Below are positions 51,467-61,217 of a stretch of DNA of 64,000 nt, in pieces. The stretch lies in NCBI RefSeq assembly GCF_003711105.1, contig NZ_CP023865.1, positions 2,436,001 through 2,500,000 on the forward strand, given 5' to 3'. Numbering within the stretch: position 1 is the stretch's first letter; every line of letters starts with the position of its first letter. Origin of the DNA: Actinoplanes teichomyceticus ATCC 31121 (GTDB lineage Bacteria > Actinomycetota > Actinomycetes > Mycobacteriales > Micromonosporaceae). A program made the position numbers and the translations under genes. The notes under the pieces were generated by a model. That model saw only the letters and a program-made list of their open reading frames with translations. It had not been told where the DNA came from and did not search any database.

Positions 51467-51781
51467 CTAGGCGGTGGCGGGCGCCGGCTCGGCGGCGGGG
51501 CGGCGCCGGGACACCCAGCGCTCGAAGATCAGGGTGGTGAGCGGCGGGATCGAGGCGAGCAGGGCGAAGCCGGTGCGCCAGAGCGACCAGCGTTCGGTCC
51601 GGGCGGCCCAGAGGGTCGCCGCGAGGTACGCCACGAACAGCGCCCCGTGGATCCGGCCGAACAGCCACACCCCGGCCTCGGTGGTGTGCGAAACGTGCTT
51701 GAGGTACATGCCGACCAGCAGGCCGGCCCACGAGAACGCCTCGGCTACCGCGGTCACGCGGAACACCCGGAACGCTTGCAC
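51467..51781 (-). CDS. DUF3817 integral membrane protein
   Basis: A 104-residue protein with three hydrophobic segments and DUF3817 features (FRVTAVAEAFSWAGLLVGMYLKHV, GRIHGALFVAYL, ASIPPLTTLIFERWV). The family has no established function. GTG 51781 has GAGGAAGGGG upstream. Its TAG stop is part of the CTAG duplicated by the IS5 element, so the coding sequence is unchanged by the insertion. Confidence 0.82.
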   Translation of the reverse strand: MQAFRVFRVTAVAEAFSWAGLLVGMYLKHVSHTTEAGVWLFGRIHGALFVAYLAATLWAARTERWSLWRTGFALLASIPPLTTLIFERWVSRRRPAAEPAPATA

Positions 51782-51923
51782 CCGCCACCCCTTCCTCGAT
51801 CAGGATCGGGCCCGCACGCTACCGGCCCCCGGTTGAGCGTTTCCTGGCAGGCCGACGGGTGACTCCGACAAAGCGGGGTATTCCGGCGACATCAGCGATG
51901 ACGACGTGACAAAGGGGGGTTCC

Positions 51924-52490
51924 GTGCCGGACATCGTGGAGATCATCAAGGAGCAGCACCGTCAGGTCGAGGAGCTGCTGACCCAGGCCGCGGAGGACAG
52001 CGCGGACCAGGCCGCGCTGCTCGCGGAGGTGGCCCGGATGCTGCTGCCGCACTCCGAGGCCGAGGAGGACTTCGTCTACCCGACCATCCGGGAGAAGGCG
52101 GCGGAGACCGGCGACGAGGTGCGCGACGGCGTCGAGGAGCACCACCAGATCGAGGACATGTTGAAGAACCTGCTCGACGGCAGCCCCGACGATCCCGGCT
52201 TCCGCGGCACGATCGCGGCGATCACCGGTGAGCTGCGCCATCACGTGCAGGAGGAAGAGGAGGAGCTGCTGCCGATCCTGGCCGACCGGCTCAGCGACGC
52301 CGAGCGCGAGGAGATGGGCCGGCGCTTCGTCGAGGTGACCACCGGCGTGCCGCCGCAGAGCGTGCACGGCGCCGGCCCGGCGGGCGGCGAGACCCGGCGG
52401 GAGCTCTACGAGAAGGCCAAGGAGCAGGACATCCCCGGCCGCTCCAAGATGACCAAGGAGCAGCTGGCCGAGGCTGTCGGCGAGGGATGA
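51924..52490 (+). CDS. Hemerythrin-domain protein
   Basis: A 188-residue protein with a hemerythrin HHE four-helix bundle (about residues 1-130). The di-iron ligands are plausible in EQHRQVEELL, LLPHSEAEEDFVYP, EEHHQIEDML and LRHHVQEEEEELLP. The C-terminal tail (RELYEKAKEQDIPGRSKMTKEQLAEAV) looks like a short Rho-N/SAP-type helix pair. Such proteins bind oxygen or sense or repair iron and redox stress. GTG 51924 is preferred (AAGGGGGG upstream) over GTG 51906. Confidence 0.88.
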   Translation: MPDIVEIIKEQHRQVEELLTQAAEDSADQAALLAEVARMLLPHSEAEEDFVYPTIREKAAETGDEVRDGVEEHHQIEDMLKNLLDGSPDDPGFRGTIAAITGELRHHVQEEEEELLPILADRLSDAEREEMGRRFVEVTTGVPPQSVHGAGPAGGETRRELYEKAKEQDIPGRSKMTKEQLAEAVGEG

Positions 52491-52580
52491 CGGCGCCCGG
52501 CGGCCGCCCGGCGGCGCGAGCCGGGCGGCCGCGATGCGCATCGGGCGGACACCGGGCCAGGCGCCGACGATAATGGCCGG

Positions 52581-52838
52581 GTGGGCGATCTCCCGAGGGA
52601 GCGGATGCGACCCTGCCGCCGCTGCGGCCACCCGACCCGGGTGGACCGGATGGTGCAGGGCTACGGCCGCAACTGCGCCGCCCTGCTCGGGCTGATCGGC
52701 GGCACGGTGGACACCGGCCATTCCGGACCGGACCTGCTCGACCTGCTCGAGGTCGAGCCGGAGGACTCCTGTGACGGCGGGGACCGCCCGGCCGACAACG
52801 ATCTGTTCGGCGGCCGGCGGCGGATCGGCCTCACCTGA
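52581..52838 (+). CDS. Small zinc-ribbon-like protein (DUF6011-like)
   Basis: An 85-residue protein. Residues 11-38 (PCRRCGHPTRVDRMVQGYGRNC) hold three cysteines and the GYGRNC ending seen in DUF6011-type zinc-binding motifs. The rest is acidic and probably disordered. A GATAAT -10 box (52569-52574) six nucleotides before the GTG indicates a leaderless mRNA. Confidence 0.55.
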   Translation: MGDLPRERMRPCRRCGHPTRVDRMVQGYGRNCAALLGLIGGTVDTGHSGPDLLDLLEVEPEDSCDGGDRPADNDLFGGRRRIGLT

Positions 52839-52908
52839 GACAGCGGTCCGGCGGGTTGCCGGCTCCACCCGGACTTTTCATCGACGTTCATCTGGGTATG
52901 CCGGGCTC

Positions 52909-55008
52909 ATGACGTACCGGAAAATCGGCCGCGTCCTGGCGGCCGCCCTCCTCGGCCTCACCCCGGTGGCCGCGGCCACCGGCGACGGAGAAGCACCCGG
53001 CGCGCCCGGCCTCGACCAGCAGTTCCTACCCGCCGACAAGGGCGGGCTGATCACCGCGACCGGCACCGCCAGCAGGGTCTGGGCCACCGTGCAGCGCACC
53101 GGCGGCCTGGGCGAGATCTTCTACCCCGACCTGGGCACCCCGAGCGTGCGGGCCCTGGATTTCGTCGTGGCGGGCCCGGACGGGCGCGCGGCGCGCGCTG
53201 TGGGCGCGGTCACCTCGCTCATCGACCGGCGCAGTCTCAGCTTCGAGCAGCGGCTGACCGATCCGGCGGGCCGGTGGCGGCTGGCCCTGCGGTACGTCAC
53301 CGACCCGCACCGGGCCACCGTCCTGGTCGACGTGCGCTTCACCGCCGGCCCGGGTCACCGGCTCTACGCGGTCTACGACCCGGCGCTGGCCAACAGCCGC
53401 GGTGGCGACGCCGGGCGCACCGACGGCGACGCGCTGCTGGCCTCCGACGGCGGCGTGGCCAGCGCGTTCGTGGCCTCGCCCGGCTTCCGTGCCACGTCCA
53501 GCGGCTTCGCCGGGGTCAGTGACGGCTGGACCGACCTGCTCGCCGACGGCCGGATGGACCGGCGCCACCGCCGGGCCGCGGCCGGCAACCTGGTGCAGAC
53601 CGGTGAGCTGCGCGGCCGGCACACCACGCTGGCGCTCGGGTTCGGCCCGAGCACCCGGGCGGCGCTGTCCGGCGCGCGGGCCGGGCTGCGCCGCGGGTTC
53701 GGCGCGCTGGCCCGGGAGTACGCCGCGGGCTGGCACCGCCACCTCGCCGGGCTCCGGCGCCCGCCCGCGGTCGCCGACCGCACGCTCTGGCAGGTGTCCG
53801 CGATGGTGCTGGCGGCCAGCGAGGACAAGACGCACCGCGGCGCCTACGTGGCCGCGCCCGGCTCCCCGTGGGCGTTCGGCCGGGACGACCCGTCCGGGCC
53901 GTACCACCTGGTCTGGTCCCGCGACCTCTACCAGATCGCGACCGGGCTGCTGGCCGCCGGTGACCGGGCCGGCGCCCAGCGGGCCCTGGACCACCTGTTC
54001 ACCGTGCAGCAGCGCTCGGACGGCTCGTTCCCGCAGAACGCCCGGCCGGACGGCACCCCGGTCTGGACCGGCCTGCAGTTGGACCAGGTGGGGCTGCCCA
54101 TCGTGCTGGCCTACCAACTGGACCGTACCGACGTGGCGACCTGGCGGCACGTGCGGCGGGCCGCGGACTTCCTGGTCGGCTTCGAGCAGGACGGCAACCG
54201 GGCGCCGTGGAGCCCGCAGGACCGGTGGGAGAACCAGTCCGGGTACTCCCCGGCCACGATCGCCGCGCAGATCGCCGGCCTGGTCTGCGCGGCGTCGATC
54301 GCCCGGGCCAACGGCGACGTGGACGCGGCCGGGCGCTACCTGCGTACCGCGGACTCCTGGCGGGCGCGGGTCAAGGCGTGGACGGTGACCGGCACCGGAC
54401 CGTACTCCGCCGAGCCGTACTTCCTGCGGCTGACCAAGGACGGGCAGCCGGACCGGGGCAGCAGGTACGACATCGGCGACAGCGGCCCGTCCGGCGTCGA
54501 CCAGCGCCGGGTGGTCGATCCCGGCTTCCTGGAGCTGGTCCGTCTCGGCGTGCTCGCGGCCGGCGATCCGGTCGTGCGCAACTCGCTGCGCGTGGTGGAC
54601 GCTCAACTGGCCGCCGGGCCGTACGGGCACCGCGCCTCGTTCGACGGTTACGGTGAGAAGGCCGACGGCAGCCCGTGGGACTACCCGCTCCCGGCCGACT
54701 CGCGGATCACCCGCGGCCGGGCCTGGCCGCTGCTCAACGGCGAGCGCGGCGAGTACCTGATCGCGGCCGGCGACCGGGCCGCCGCCGGCCGGCAGCTCGC
54801 GCTGCTGGCGGGCACCGCCACGGGCGGCCGGATGCTGCCCGAGCAGGTCTGGGACCAGTACCCGCCGAACCGGCCGCTGGGCACCCCGAGCACCTCGGCG
54901 ATGCCGCTGGCCTGGACACACGCCCAGTACCTGCGGCTGGCCGCCGACCTGGCCGCCGGCCGCCTGCTGGAACAGCCGCGCGCCGTCGCCGACCGCTACC
55001 TGCGGTGA
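52909..55008 (+). CDS. GH15 glucoamylase/glucodextranase-type enzyme
   Basis: A 699-residue protein with a short signal-like N-terminus (residues 1-24), a beta-sandwich glucodextranase N-domain (about 30-270) and a GH15 (alpha/alpha)6 barrel (about 290-690). GH15 marks include YHLVWSRDLYQIATGLLAAGD, DGSFPQNARPDGTPVWTGLQLDQ and the late RGRAWPLLNGERGEY. It should release glucose from alpha-1,4- or alpha-1,6-glucans. ATG 52909 is the start; the open frame upstream overlaps the previous gene. Its last six codons are the first copy of a tandem repeat. Confidence 0.88.
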   Translation: MTYRKIGRVLAAALLGLTPVAAATGDGEAPGAPGLDQQFLPADKGGLITATGTASRVWATVQRTGGLGEIFYPDLGTPSVRALDFVVAGPDGRAARAVGAVTSLIDRRSLSFEQRLTDPAGRWRLALRYVTDPHRATVLVDVRFTAGPGHRLYAVYDPALANSRGGDAGRTDGDALLASDGGVASAFVASPGFRATSSGFAGVSDGWTDLLADGRMDRRHRRAAAGNLVQTGELRGRHTTLALGFGPSTRAALSGARAGLRRGFGALAREYAAGWHRHLAGLRRPPAVADRTLWQVSAMVLAASEDKTHRGAYVAAPGSPWAFGRDDPSGPYHLVWSRDLYQIATGLLAAGDRAGAQRALDHLFTVQQRSDGSFPQNARPDGTPVWTGLQLDQVGLPIVLAYQLDRTDVATWRHVRRAADFLVGFEQDGNRAPWSPQDRWENQSGYSPATIAAQIAGLVCAASIARANGDVDAAGRYLRTADSWRARVKAWTVTGTGPYSAEPYFLRLTKDGQPDRGSRYDIGDSGPSGVDQRRVVDPGFLELVRLGVLAAGDPVVRNSLRVVDAQLAAGPYGHRASFDGYGEKADGSPWDYPLPADSRITRGRAWPLLNGERGEYLIAAGDRAAAGRQLALLAGTATGGRMLPEQVWDQYPPNRPLGTPSTSAMPLAWTHAQYLRLAADLAAGRLLEQPRAVADRYLR

Positions 55009-55255
55009 GCGGCTCGCCGACGCTGCGGCCGGGTCCGTCGGGTCGTTGTTGACCGCTGTCTGCGGTGGGCGGCTCGCCGACGCTGCGGCCGGGTGCGCCG
55101 GGTGCGTCGGGTCGTTGTTGACCGCTGTCTGCGGTGAGCGGCTCGCCGACCCTGGGCCGGGTGCGTCGGGTCGTCGCTGACCGCTACCCGCGGTGAGCGG
55201 CTCACCGGCCCTCGGCTGACCGGCCGGGGACCGGCGCGACCGCTACCCGGGGTGC
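54991..55255. repeat. About 60-bp tandem repeat, five degenerating copies, each with a hairpin
   Basis: Units begin at the GH15 C-terminus (GACCGCTACCTGCGGTGA) and repeat at intervals of 60, 69, 59 and 59 bp. Each unit has a 5-bp stem ACCGC/GCGGT around a five-base loop (54992-55006, 55052-55066, 55121-55135, 55180-55194; the fifth at 55239-55253 is imperfect). Loop bases vary (TACCT, TGTCT, TACCC) while the stem is kept. The last copy holds the stop codon of the convergent gene. It may act as a multi-hairpin bidirectional terminator. Confidence 0.8.
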
Positions 55256-55803
55256 GCGGCCCCGCCGGTCCCCGGCTGGAACGGCCGGGCGGCGGCGGTG
55301 GCCACCTCGGGTGACCGGCCCGTCCCGGCCGGCGGTGGGCCGTCGCGGCCGGTCGCGGTCAGGACCCCCAGGCAGCCGCAGAGCGTCAGCGCCACCGCGA
55401 TGATCAGCAGGATCACGGTCAGCGCCAGGCCCGGGTACCGCTGCGGCGGCGGGCCCAGCGCGCCGCGCAGGAACGCCAGCAGGGGAGCCCGGTACTCCAG
55501 CTCGGCGGTGTGGTCCGGGAGGGCGACGACGGTGGCCTCGGCGGCGCCGAACCGGGCCGGGGAGTACGGCACGTGTACGTGCACGTGGTGCTCGCCGAGC
55601 GCCACCGGGGTGGTGACCCGGCCCCAGCTCGCGGGCACGGCGCGCCCGTCGATCTGCAGCACCGGGGTGAAGCGGCCGAGCGGGAAGGCGAGCGGCGCGT
55701 ACCGCATCGTGACGGCGATGGTCGCGCCGCCGTCCCCGCGCGCCGCGTCGATCGGCGGGAAGCCGGGCGAGAAGGGCCGACACGGCGGCGCCAGGATGGC
55801 CAC
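55243..55803 (-). CDS. Hypothetical membrane-anchored beta-rich protein
   Basis: A 186-residue protein I do not recognise. Residues about 25-95 form strands (ATIAVTMRYAPLAFPLGRFTPVLQIDG, HVHVHVPYSPARFG), followed by a hydrophobic helix near 125-150 and a proline/glycine-rich tail. The orientation would place the beta domain on one membrane face. GTG 55803 has GAAGGAG upstream. Its stop codon lies in the tandem repeat shared with the convergent GH15 gene. Confidence 0.6.
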   Translation of the reverse strand: MAILAPPCRPFSPGFPPIDAARGDGGATIAVTMRYAPLAFPLGRFTPVLQIDGRAVPASWGRVTTPVALGEHHVHVHVPYSPARFGAAEATVVALPDHTAELEYRAPLLAFLRGALGPPPQRYPGLALTVILLIIAVALTLCGCLGVLTATGRDGPPPAGTGRSPEVATAAARPFQPGTGGAAHPG

Positions 55804-55919
55804 GCTGCTCCTTCTTCGAGAGTCCGCCGAAGCAGGATATGCCCGCGCGCCCGCCGGCGGAAAGGCCCCTCCGTCCATTGTGGATATAGACGAGGCATGA
55901 TCCAGGTAGGATGGGTTCC

Positions 55920-56708
55920 GTGACGAGTGAGCAGGTGGACGCGCAGACCGTCTCCCCGGCCCGCCGGTGGAACTACTGGCTGGGCGGCAAGGACCACTAC
56001 CAGGTGGACCGCGACTCCGGGGACCTGATCGCCAAGGCGTACCCGGCGGTCTGGACGGCGGCCCGGGAGGGTCGCGCCTTTCACAACCGGGTGGTCCGGC
56101 ACCTGGCCGGGGCGGCCGGGATCCGCCAGTTCCTGGACATCGGCACCGGCCTGCCCGCGCCGGGCAACACGCACGAGGTGGCCCAGCAGATGGCCCCGGA
56201 CGCCCGGGTGGTCTACGTCGACAACGACCCGATGGTGCTGGCGCACGCCCGGGCGCTGATGATCGGCGGCGCCACCACGTACGTCGACGCCGATCTGCGT
56301 GAGCCGCAGCGGATCCTGCGCTCGGCCGAACTGAACGCGACCGTCGACCTGTCCCGCCCGGTCGCCATCCTGCTGATCAACGTGCTGCACTTCATCGAGG
56401 ACGACGCGCAGGCCCGGGCGGTGATCCGGACCCTGCTCGACGCGGTCGCCCCGGGCAGCTACCTGGTCGCCACGAACGGGACGACCGATTTCGTGCCGCC
56501 GGAGGTCGCCGCCCGGGTCCAGGCCAGCCAGGCCGGCGGCCGCGCCGAGCTGTGGCCGCGCACCCGGGAGGTGTTCGCCCGGTTCTTCGACGGACTGCGG
56601 CTGGTCGATCCGGGCATCGTCGCGGTCTGCGACTGGCGCCCGGACCGCGCGGACCGCCCAGCGCCGTCCGAGGTCTCCACCTGGGGAGGGGTCGGGCTGC
56701 TCGGATAG
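55920..56708 (+). CDS. SAM-dependent methyltransferase of the DUF574 family
   Basis: A 262-residue methyltransferase of the actinomycete-specific DUF574 (Methyltransf_19) group. Family marks are ARRWNYWLGGKDHYQVDR, the SAM-binding FLDIGTGLPAPGNTHEVAQ and VVYVDNDPMVLAHARAL, and LINVLHFIEDD. Substrates of the family are unknown. A TAGGAT -10 (55907-55912) lies seven nucleotides before GTG 55920, indicating a leaderless start; the ATG at 55911 lies inside the -10. Confidence 0.88.
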   Translation: MTSEQVDAQTVSPARRWNYWLGGKDHYQVDRDSGDLIAKAYPAVWTAAREGRAFHNRVVRHLAGAAGIRQFLDIGTGLPAPGNTHEVAQQMAPDARVVYVDNDPMVLAHARALMIGGATTYVDADLREPQRILRSAELNATVDLSRPVAILLINVLHFIEDDAQARAVIRTLLDAVAPGSYLVATNGTTDFVPPEVAARVQASQAGGRAELWPRTREVFARFFDGLRLVDPGIVAVCDWRPDRADRPAPSEVSTWGGVGLLG

Positions 56709-56768
56709 GTGACGGGAGAGTTCACATCGGCGGGCATCCGCGTGATCGTCCCGTAACGCGAGGGATAG

Positions 56769-57800
<1,032 letters not shown>

Positions 57801-57814
57801 GGCCACCTCGACGG

Positions 57815-57841
57815 CGGGCGGCCCGGACGGCGGGCCGCCCG
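57815..57841 (+). terminator. Hairpin terminator after mdh
   Basis: A perfect 10-bp stem, CGGGCGGCCC and GGGCCGCCCG, with a seven-base loop, 15 nt after the mdh stop. No T-tract. Confidence 0.7.
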
Positions 57842-58040
57842 GCGCCACGGTCTCGTCCGGGTGACCCCGCCGCCGGGCGCCGGTGACATCGGCGAGCCGG
57901 TGCGCCACGATCCGCGCGCTGACCTTGCACGATGGTCGTACGCTGCCTGGCAAGATCGCCTGGAGACGGGTTTTCAGGGTTCGCCCAGGCGGCCCTGTTA
58001 GTTTCCCGATAAACGGGCTGACGAAGCACAGGAGAGCATC

Positions 58041-59027
58041 GTGGTCTTCAAGAAGTTGCTGGGCGCCATGGGGGTCGGTGGCCCGAGCGTCGACACCGTG
58101 CTGGCCAACCCGAGCACCTATCCGGGCGCGCCGCTGACCGGCCAGGTCAACCTGGTCGGCGGCACGCAGGACGCGGACATCGAGCACATCACGCTCGCCC
58201 TGGTCACCCGGATGGAGGTGGAGGGCGGCGGCGGTGACTACTCGGCCACCGGCGACTTCCACCGGGTCACCGTGAGCGGCCCGATGCGCCTGCAGGCGGG
58301 CCAGCAGCTGTCCCTCCCGTTCCGCATCGACATGCCGTGGGAGACGCCGGTCACCACGGCCTACGGTCAGCAGCTGCGCGGCATGGTGATGGGCGTGCGC
58401 ACCGAGCTGGCCATCGCTCGGGCGCTGGACAAGGGCGACCTCGACCCGGTCTACGTCCATCCGCTGCCGATCCACCAGCGCATCCTGGACGCGTTCGGCC
58501 AGCTCGGGTTCCGCTTCAAGTCCGCCGACCTGGAGTACGGCCAGATCTTCGGCGTTCACCAGACCCTGCCGTTCTACCAGGAGATCGAGTACTGGCCGGC
58601 CCCGCAGTACGCGCACGCCGTCAACGAGGTCGAGCTGACCTTCGTGACCAGCCCGCACCAGGTCGAGGTGGTGCTGGAGTTCGACAAGCGCGGCGGGCTG
58701 CTGCACAGCGGCCAGGACACCTACGGCCGGTACACGGTCGCGCACAGCGACGCGGACACCACCGACTGGCGGTCGGTGGTCGACGGCTGGGTCCGCCAGG
58801 CGGTCGAGCGGCACACGTCCCGTCCGGCGTACGGCGCGCCGGGCTACCCGCCGCCCGGCTACGGCCACGGCGGTGGGTACGGCCACCACGGCCACTACCG
58901 GCACGGGCACGGGCACGGCAGCGGTCTCGGCGGGGCGGCGCTCGGCGCGGTGGGCGGCCTGGCGGCCGGCTACTTCGTCGGCGAGGCCGTCGAGGAGGCC
59001 TTCGAGGACTTCGGCGGGGACGACTGA
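58041..59027 (+). CDS. Spo0M-family arrestin-fold protein
   Basis: A 328-residue protein of the SpoOM (sporulation-control) family, which has an arrestin-like fold. The family core spans residues 1-250 (MVFKKLLGAMGVGGPSVDTVL, LPFRIDMPWETPVT, FQIFGVHQTLPFYQEIEYWP-type region). The C-terminal 75 residues are Gly/Tyr/Pro then Gly/His-rich, followed by a short hydrophobic stretch and an acidic end. The His-rich tail could bind metal. GTG 58041 has AGGAGAG upstream. Confidence 0.88.
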   Translation: MVFKKLLGAMGVGGPSVDTVLANPSTYPGAPLTGQVNLVGGTQDADIEHITLALVTRMEVEGGGGDYSATGDFHRVTVSGPMRLQAGQQLSLPFRIDMPWETPVTTAYGQQLRGMVMGVRTELAIARALDKGDLDPVYVHPLPIHQRILDAFGQLGFRFKSADLEYGQIFGVHQTLPFYQEIEYWPAPQYAHAVNEVELTFVTSPHQVEVVLEFDKRGGLLHSGQDTYGRYTVAHSDADTTDWRSVVDGWVRQAVERHTSRPAYGAPGYPPPGYGHGGGYGHHGHYRHGHGHGSGLGGAALGAVGGLAAGYFVGEAVEEAFEDFGGDD

Positions 59028-59043
59028 CGGGTCGGGCTTGACC

Positions 59044-59079
59044 GGGCGGGAGCGCAGTGGCGCTCCCGCCCTTTTCGTT
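59044..59079 (+). terminator. Canonical Rho-independent terminator after the Spo0M gene
   Basis: A perfect 12-bp stem, GGGCGGGAGCGC and GCGCTCCCGCCC, closes an AGTG tetraloop and is followed by TTTTCGTTT. It is the clearest intrinsic terminator in the window. Confidence 0.92.
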
Positions 59080-59155
59080 TCCCGGGGCGCCGGACCACCC
59101 GATCTATATCCCACTCACCCTATGGGAAATGTATGTGGTCTGGGTCACAAAGATG

Positions 59156-59191
59156 CTGACGCGGCGTCGGGAGCCGTTTACGTTCCTAGGC
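59156..59191 (+). promoter_or_regulatory. Promoter of the sulfur operon leader
   Basis: A -35 CTGACG (59156-59161), a 17-nt spacer and a -10 TACGTT (59179-59184) place the transcript start at or next to the ATG of the leader peptide (59192), giving a leaderless mRNA. Confidence 0.55.
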
Positions 59192-59263
59192 ATGAACCGG
59201 AGCAAGCGCCTCACCCGGCGCCGCTTCGTCGACCACCTCCAGGTGTGCACCTGCGCCTGTTGA
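59192..59263 (+). CDS. Cysteine-rich leader peptide of the organosulfur operon
   Basis: A 23-codon reading frame (Met-Asn-Arg-Ser-Lys then LTRRRFVDHLQV, ending CTCAC). It is basic at first and carries three cysteines among its last five residues. This is the pattern of the short Cys leader peptides found before sulfur-assimilation operons in actinobacteria. Ribosome stalling at the cysteine codons when Cys-tRNA is low would switch the downstream hairpin. It lies 149 nt before the substrate-binding-protein gene. Confidence 0.78.
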   Translation: MNRSKRLTRRRFVDHLQVCTCAC

Positions 59264-59307
59264 GCGGGTGACGGCGCGGCGCCACCGCCCGCCGTCCGAC
59301 CACCTCT

Positions 59308-59352
59308 GGCACAGCCGAGCCGCGCATCGACGCTCGGTCGCTCCGCTGTGCC
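59308..59352 (+). promoter_or_regulatory. Nested RNA hairpin between the Cys leader and the ABC operon
   Basis: An outer 8-bp stem, GGCACAGC (59308-59315) with GCTGTGCC (59345-59352), encloses an inner stem, CCGAGC with GCTCGG (59315-59320, 59332-59337). It lies 44 nt after the leader stop and 60 nt before the next ATG. There is no T-tract, so control may act by Rho access or translation rather than classical attenuation. Confidence 0.6.
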
Positions 59353-59412
59353 CGTACGGGAAAAAACGCCTCGCTCCGGCGGCCTTCCGATGAACCTCGA
59401 AGGAGTTTCTGC

Positions 59413-60435
59413 ATGACCACCCGCCGCTCCACCCTCGCCCTGCTCGGCGCCGCGGTCCTGAGCGCCTCCGGACTCTCCGCATGCGGCGACGGTGACGCCG
59501 CGGCGGCCGGCAGACAGGCCACCGAGCTGCGATATCAGGGCAGCGTGGGCACCGTGACACCGGCCGAGCTGGCCGAGGACCTCGGCTACCTCGGCGACGT
59601 GAAACTCAAGTGGATCGGCAACACGATCAGCGGCCCGCAGGACATCCAGGCCGCCACCACCGGCGACATCGACTTCGGCGGCGCGTTCAACGGCGCGATC
59701 GTCAAGCTCGCCGCCAACCGGGCGCCGATCAAGGCGGTGATCGGCTACTACGGCGTGGACAAGGACAGCTACATCGGCTTCTACGTCCTCGACGGCAGCC
59801 CGATCACGTCGCCGAAGGACCTGATCGGCAAGAAGATCGGCGTCAACACGCTCGGCGCGCACGCCGAGGCGATCACCAAGACCTACCTGTCCAGGGCCGG
59901 CCTCAGCGACGCCGAGATCCAGCAGGTCGAGCTGGTCGTGGTGCCGCCGGTCAACACCGAGCAGTCGCTGCGCCAGAGGCAGATCGACGTCGCCCAGCTC
60001 GGCGGCACGCTGCGCGACAAGGCCCTCGACCGGGGCGGCATCCACCCGCTCTACACCGACTTCGAGCTGCTCGGGCCGTTCACCGCGGGCAGCTACGTGT
60101 TCCGCGAGGACTTCCTGAAGAAGAACCCGGACACCGTCAAGACCTTCGTCTCCGGCGTCGGCAAAGCCATCGAGTGGTCCCGCAGCACGCCCCGCGAGCA
60201 GGTGATCGCCCGATTCCGGCAGATCCTCGCCGAACGCGCCCGCAACGAGGACGACAGCCAGCTGAAGTACTGGAAGAGCTACGGCGTCAACGGCAGGGCC
60301 GGCGTGATCGAGGAGAAGGAGTTCGCCACCTGGATCGAGTGGCTGACCGGCACCGGCGAGCTCAAGGGCAAGAACGTCGAAGCCACCGACATCTTCACCA
60401 ACCGGTACAACACCGCCGCCGGCGGTGCCGCATGA
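59413..60435 (+). CDS. ABC transporter substrate-binding lipoprotein, sulfonate (SsuA/TauA) type
   Basis: A 340-residue lipoprotein with a signal peptide ending in the lipobox LSAC (Cys24). The periplasmic-binding fold resembles NitT/TauT/SsuA proteins (YQGSVGTVTPAELAEDLGYL, GDIDFGGAFNGAIVKL, GKKIGVNTLGAHAEAIT). It should capture an alkanesulfonate, sulfate ester or related organosulfur compound. A GAAGGAG site precedes the ATG, and the ATPase gene starts in its stop codon. Confidence 0.88.
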   Translation: MTTRRSTLALLGAAVLSASGLSACGDGDAAAAGRQATELRYQGSVGTVTPAELAEDLGYLGDVKLKWIGNTISGPQDIQAATTGDIDFGGAFNGAIVKLAANRAPIKAVIGYYGVDKDSYIGFYVLDGSPITSPKDLIGKKIGVNTLGAHAEAITKTYLSRAGLSDAEIQQVELVVVPPVNTEQSLRQRQIDVAQLGGTLRDKALDRGGIHPLYTDFELLGPFTAGSYVFREDFLKKNPDTVKTFVSGVGKAIEWSRSTPREQVIARFRQILAERARNEDDSQLKYWKSYGVNGRAGVIEEKEFATWIEWLTGTGELKGKNVEATDIFTNRYNTAAGGAA

Positions 60436-61217
60436 AGATCGTCCTGCAGGGCGTCGGCAAGAGGTTCCGCGGCGTCACCGCCCTCGACAACGTCGACCTG
60501 ACGGTACGGGCCGGCGAGTTCCTGGTCATCGTCGGCCCCAGCGGCTGCGGCAAATCCACCCTGCTCGACCTGCTCGGCGGCCTCACCGAGCCGACCAGCG
60601 GCCGGATCCTGGTCGACGGCGAGCCGGTCACCGGCCCCGGACTCGACCGCGGCATCGTCTTCCAGCAGTACGCCCTGCTGCCCTGGCGCACCGCCCAGGG
60701 CAACGTCGAGTTCGGTCTCGAAGCCAAACACGTGCCCCGCCGGGAGCGTGCCGGACGGGCCCGCGAACACCTGGACCTGGTCGGCCTGACCGGATTCCAC
60801 GACCGCTACCCGCACGAGCTCTCCGGCGGCATGAAACAGCGCGTCGCCATCGCCCGCAGCCTCGCCTTCGACCCGGACGTGCTGCTGATGGACGAGCCGT
60901 TCGCCGCCCTCGACGCGCAGACCCGCGACGGCCTGCAGGACGAGCTGCTCAAGATCTGGGAGAAGACCGGCAAGACCGTCGTGTTCATCACCCACGGCAT
61001 CGACGAGGCGGTCTACCTCGGACAGCGCGTCGCCGTGATGACCTCCCGGCCCGGGCGCATCAAACAGGTCGTGGACGTGCCCCTCGACGCCCGGTCGGCC
61101 ACCGAGGACCTGCGCTCCGACCCGGAGTTCGCACGCTACCGGCACGAGATCTGGACGCTGCTGCGCGACGAGGTCAGCAAGGCCCGTACCGAGGAACTGG
61201 AGGCCTCCCGTGGTTAG
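60432..61217 (+). CDS. ssuB: ABC transporter ATPase, sulfonate/nitrate type
   Basis: A 261-residue ATPase with Walker A GPSGCGKST, the Q-loop (FQQYALLPW), signature LSGGMKQRVAIAR, Walker B VLLMDEPFAALD and the H-loop THG. The closest types are SsuB/TauB/NrtD. It overlaps genes on both sides and energises uptake through the adjacent permease. Confidence 0.92.
   Translation: MKIVLQGVGKRFRGVTALDNVDLTVRAGEFLVIVGPSGCGKSTLLDLLGGLTEPTSGRILVDGEPVTGPGLDRGIVFQQYALLPWRTAQGNVEFGLEAKHVPRRERAGRAREHLDLVGLTGFHDRYPHELSGGMKQRVAIARSLAFDPDVLLMDEPFAALDAQTRDGLQDELLKIWEKTGKTVVFITHGIDEAVYLGQRVAVMTSRPGRIKQVVDVPLDARSATEDLRSDPEFARYRHEIWTLLRDEVSKARTEELEASRG

Noticed and set aside
54991..55255. CRISPR array at the regular repeat
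   Set aside because: Units are contiguous with no unique spacers, derive from a coding end, and no cas genes are present.
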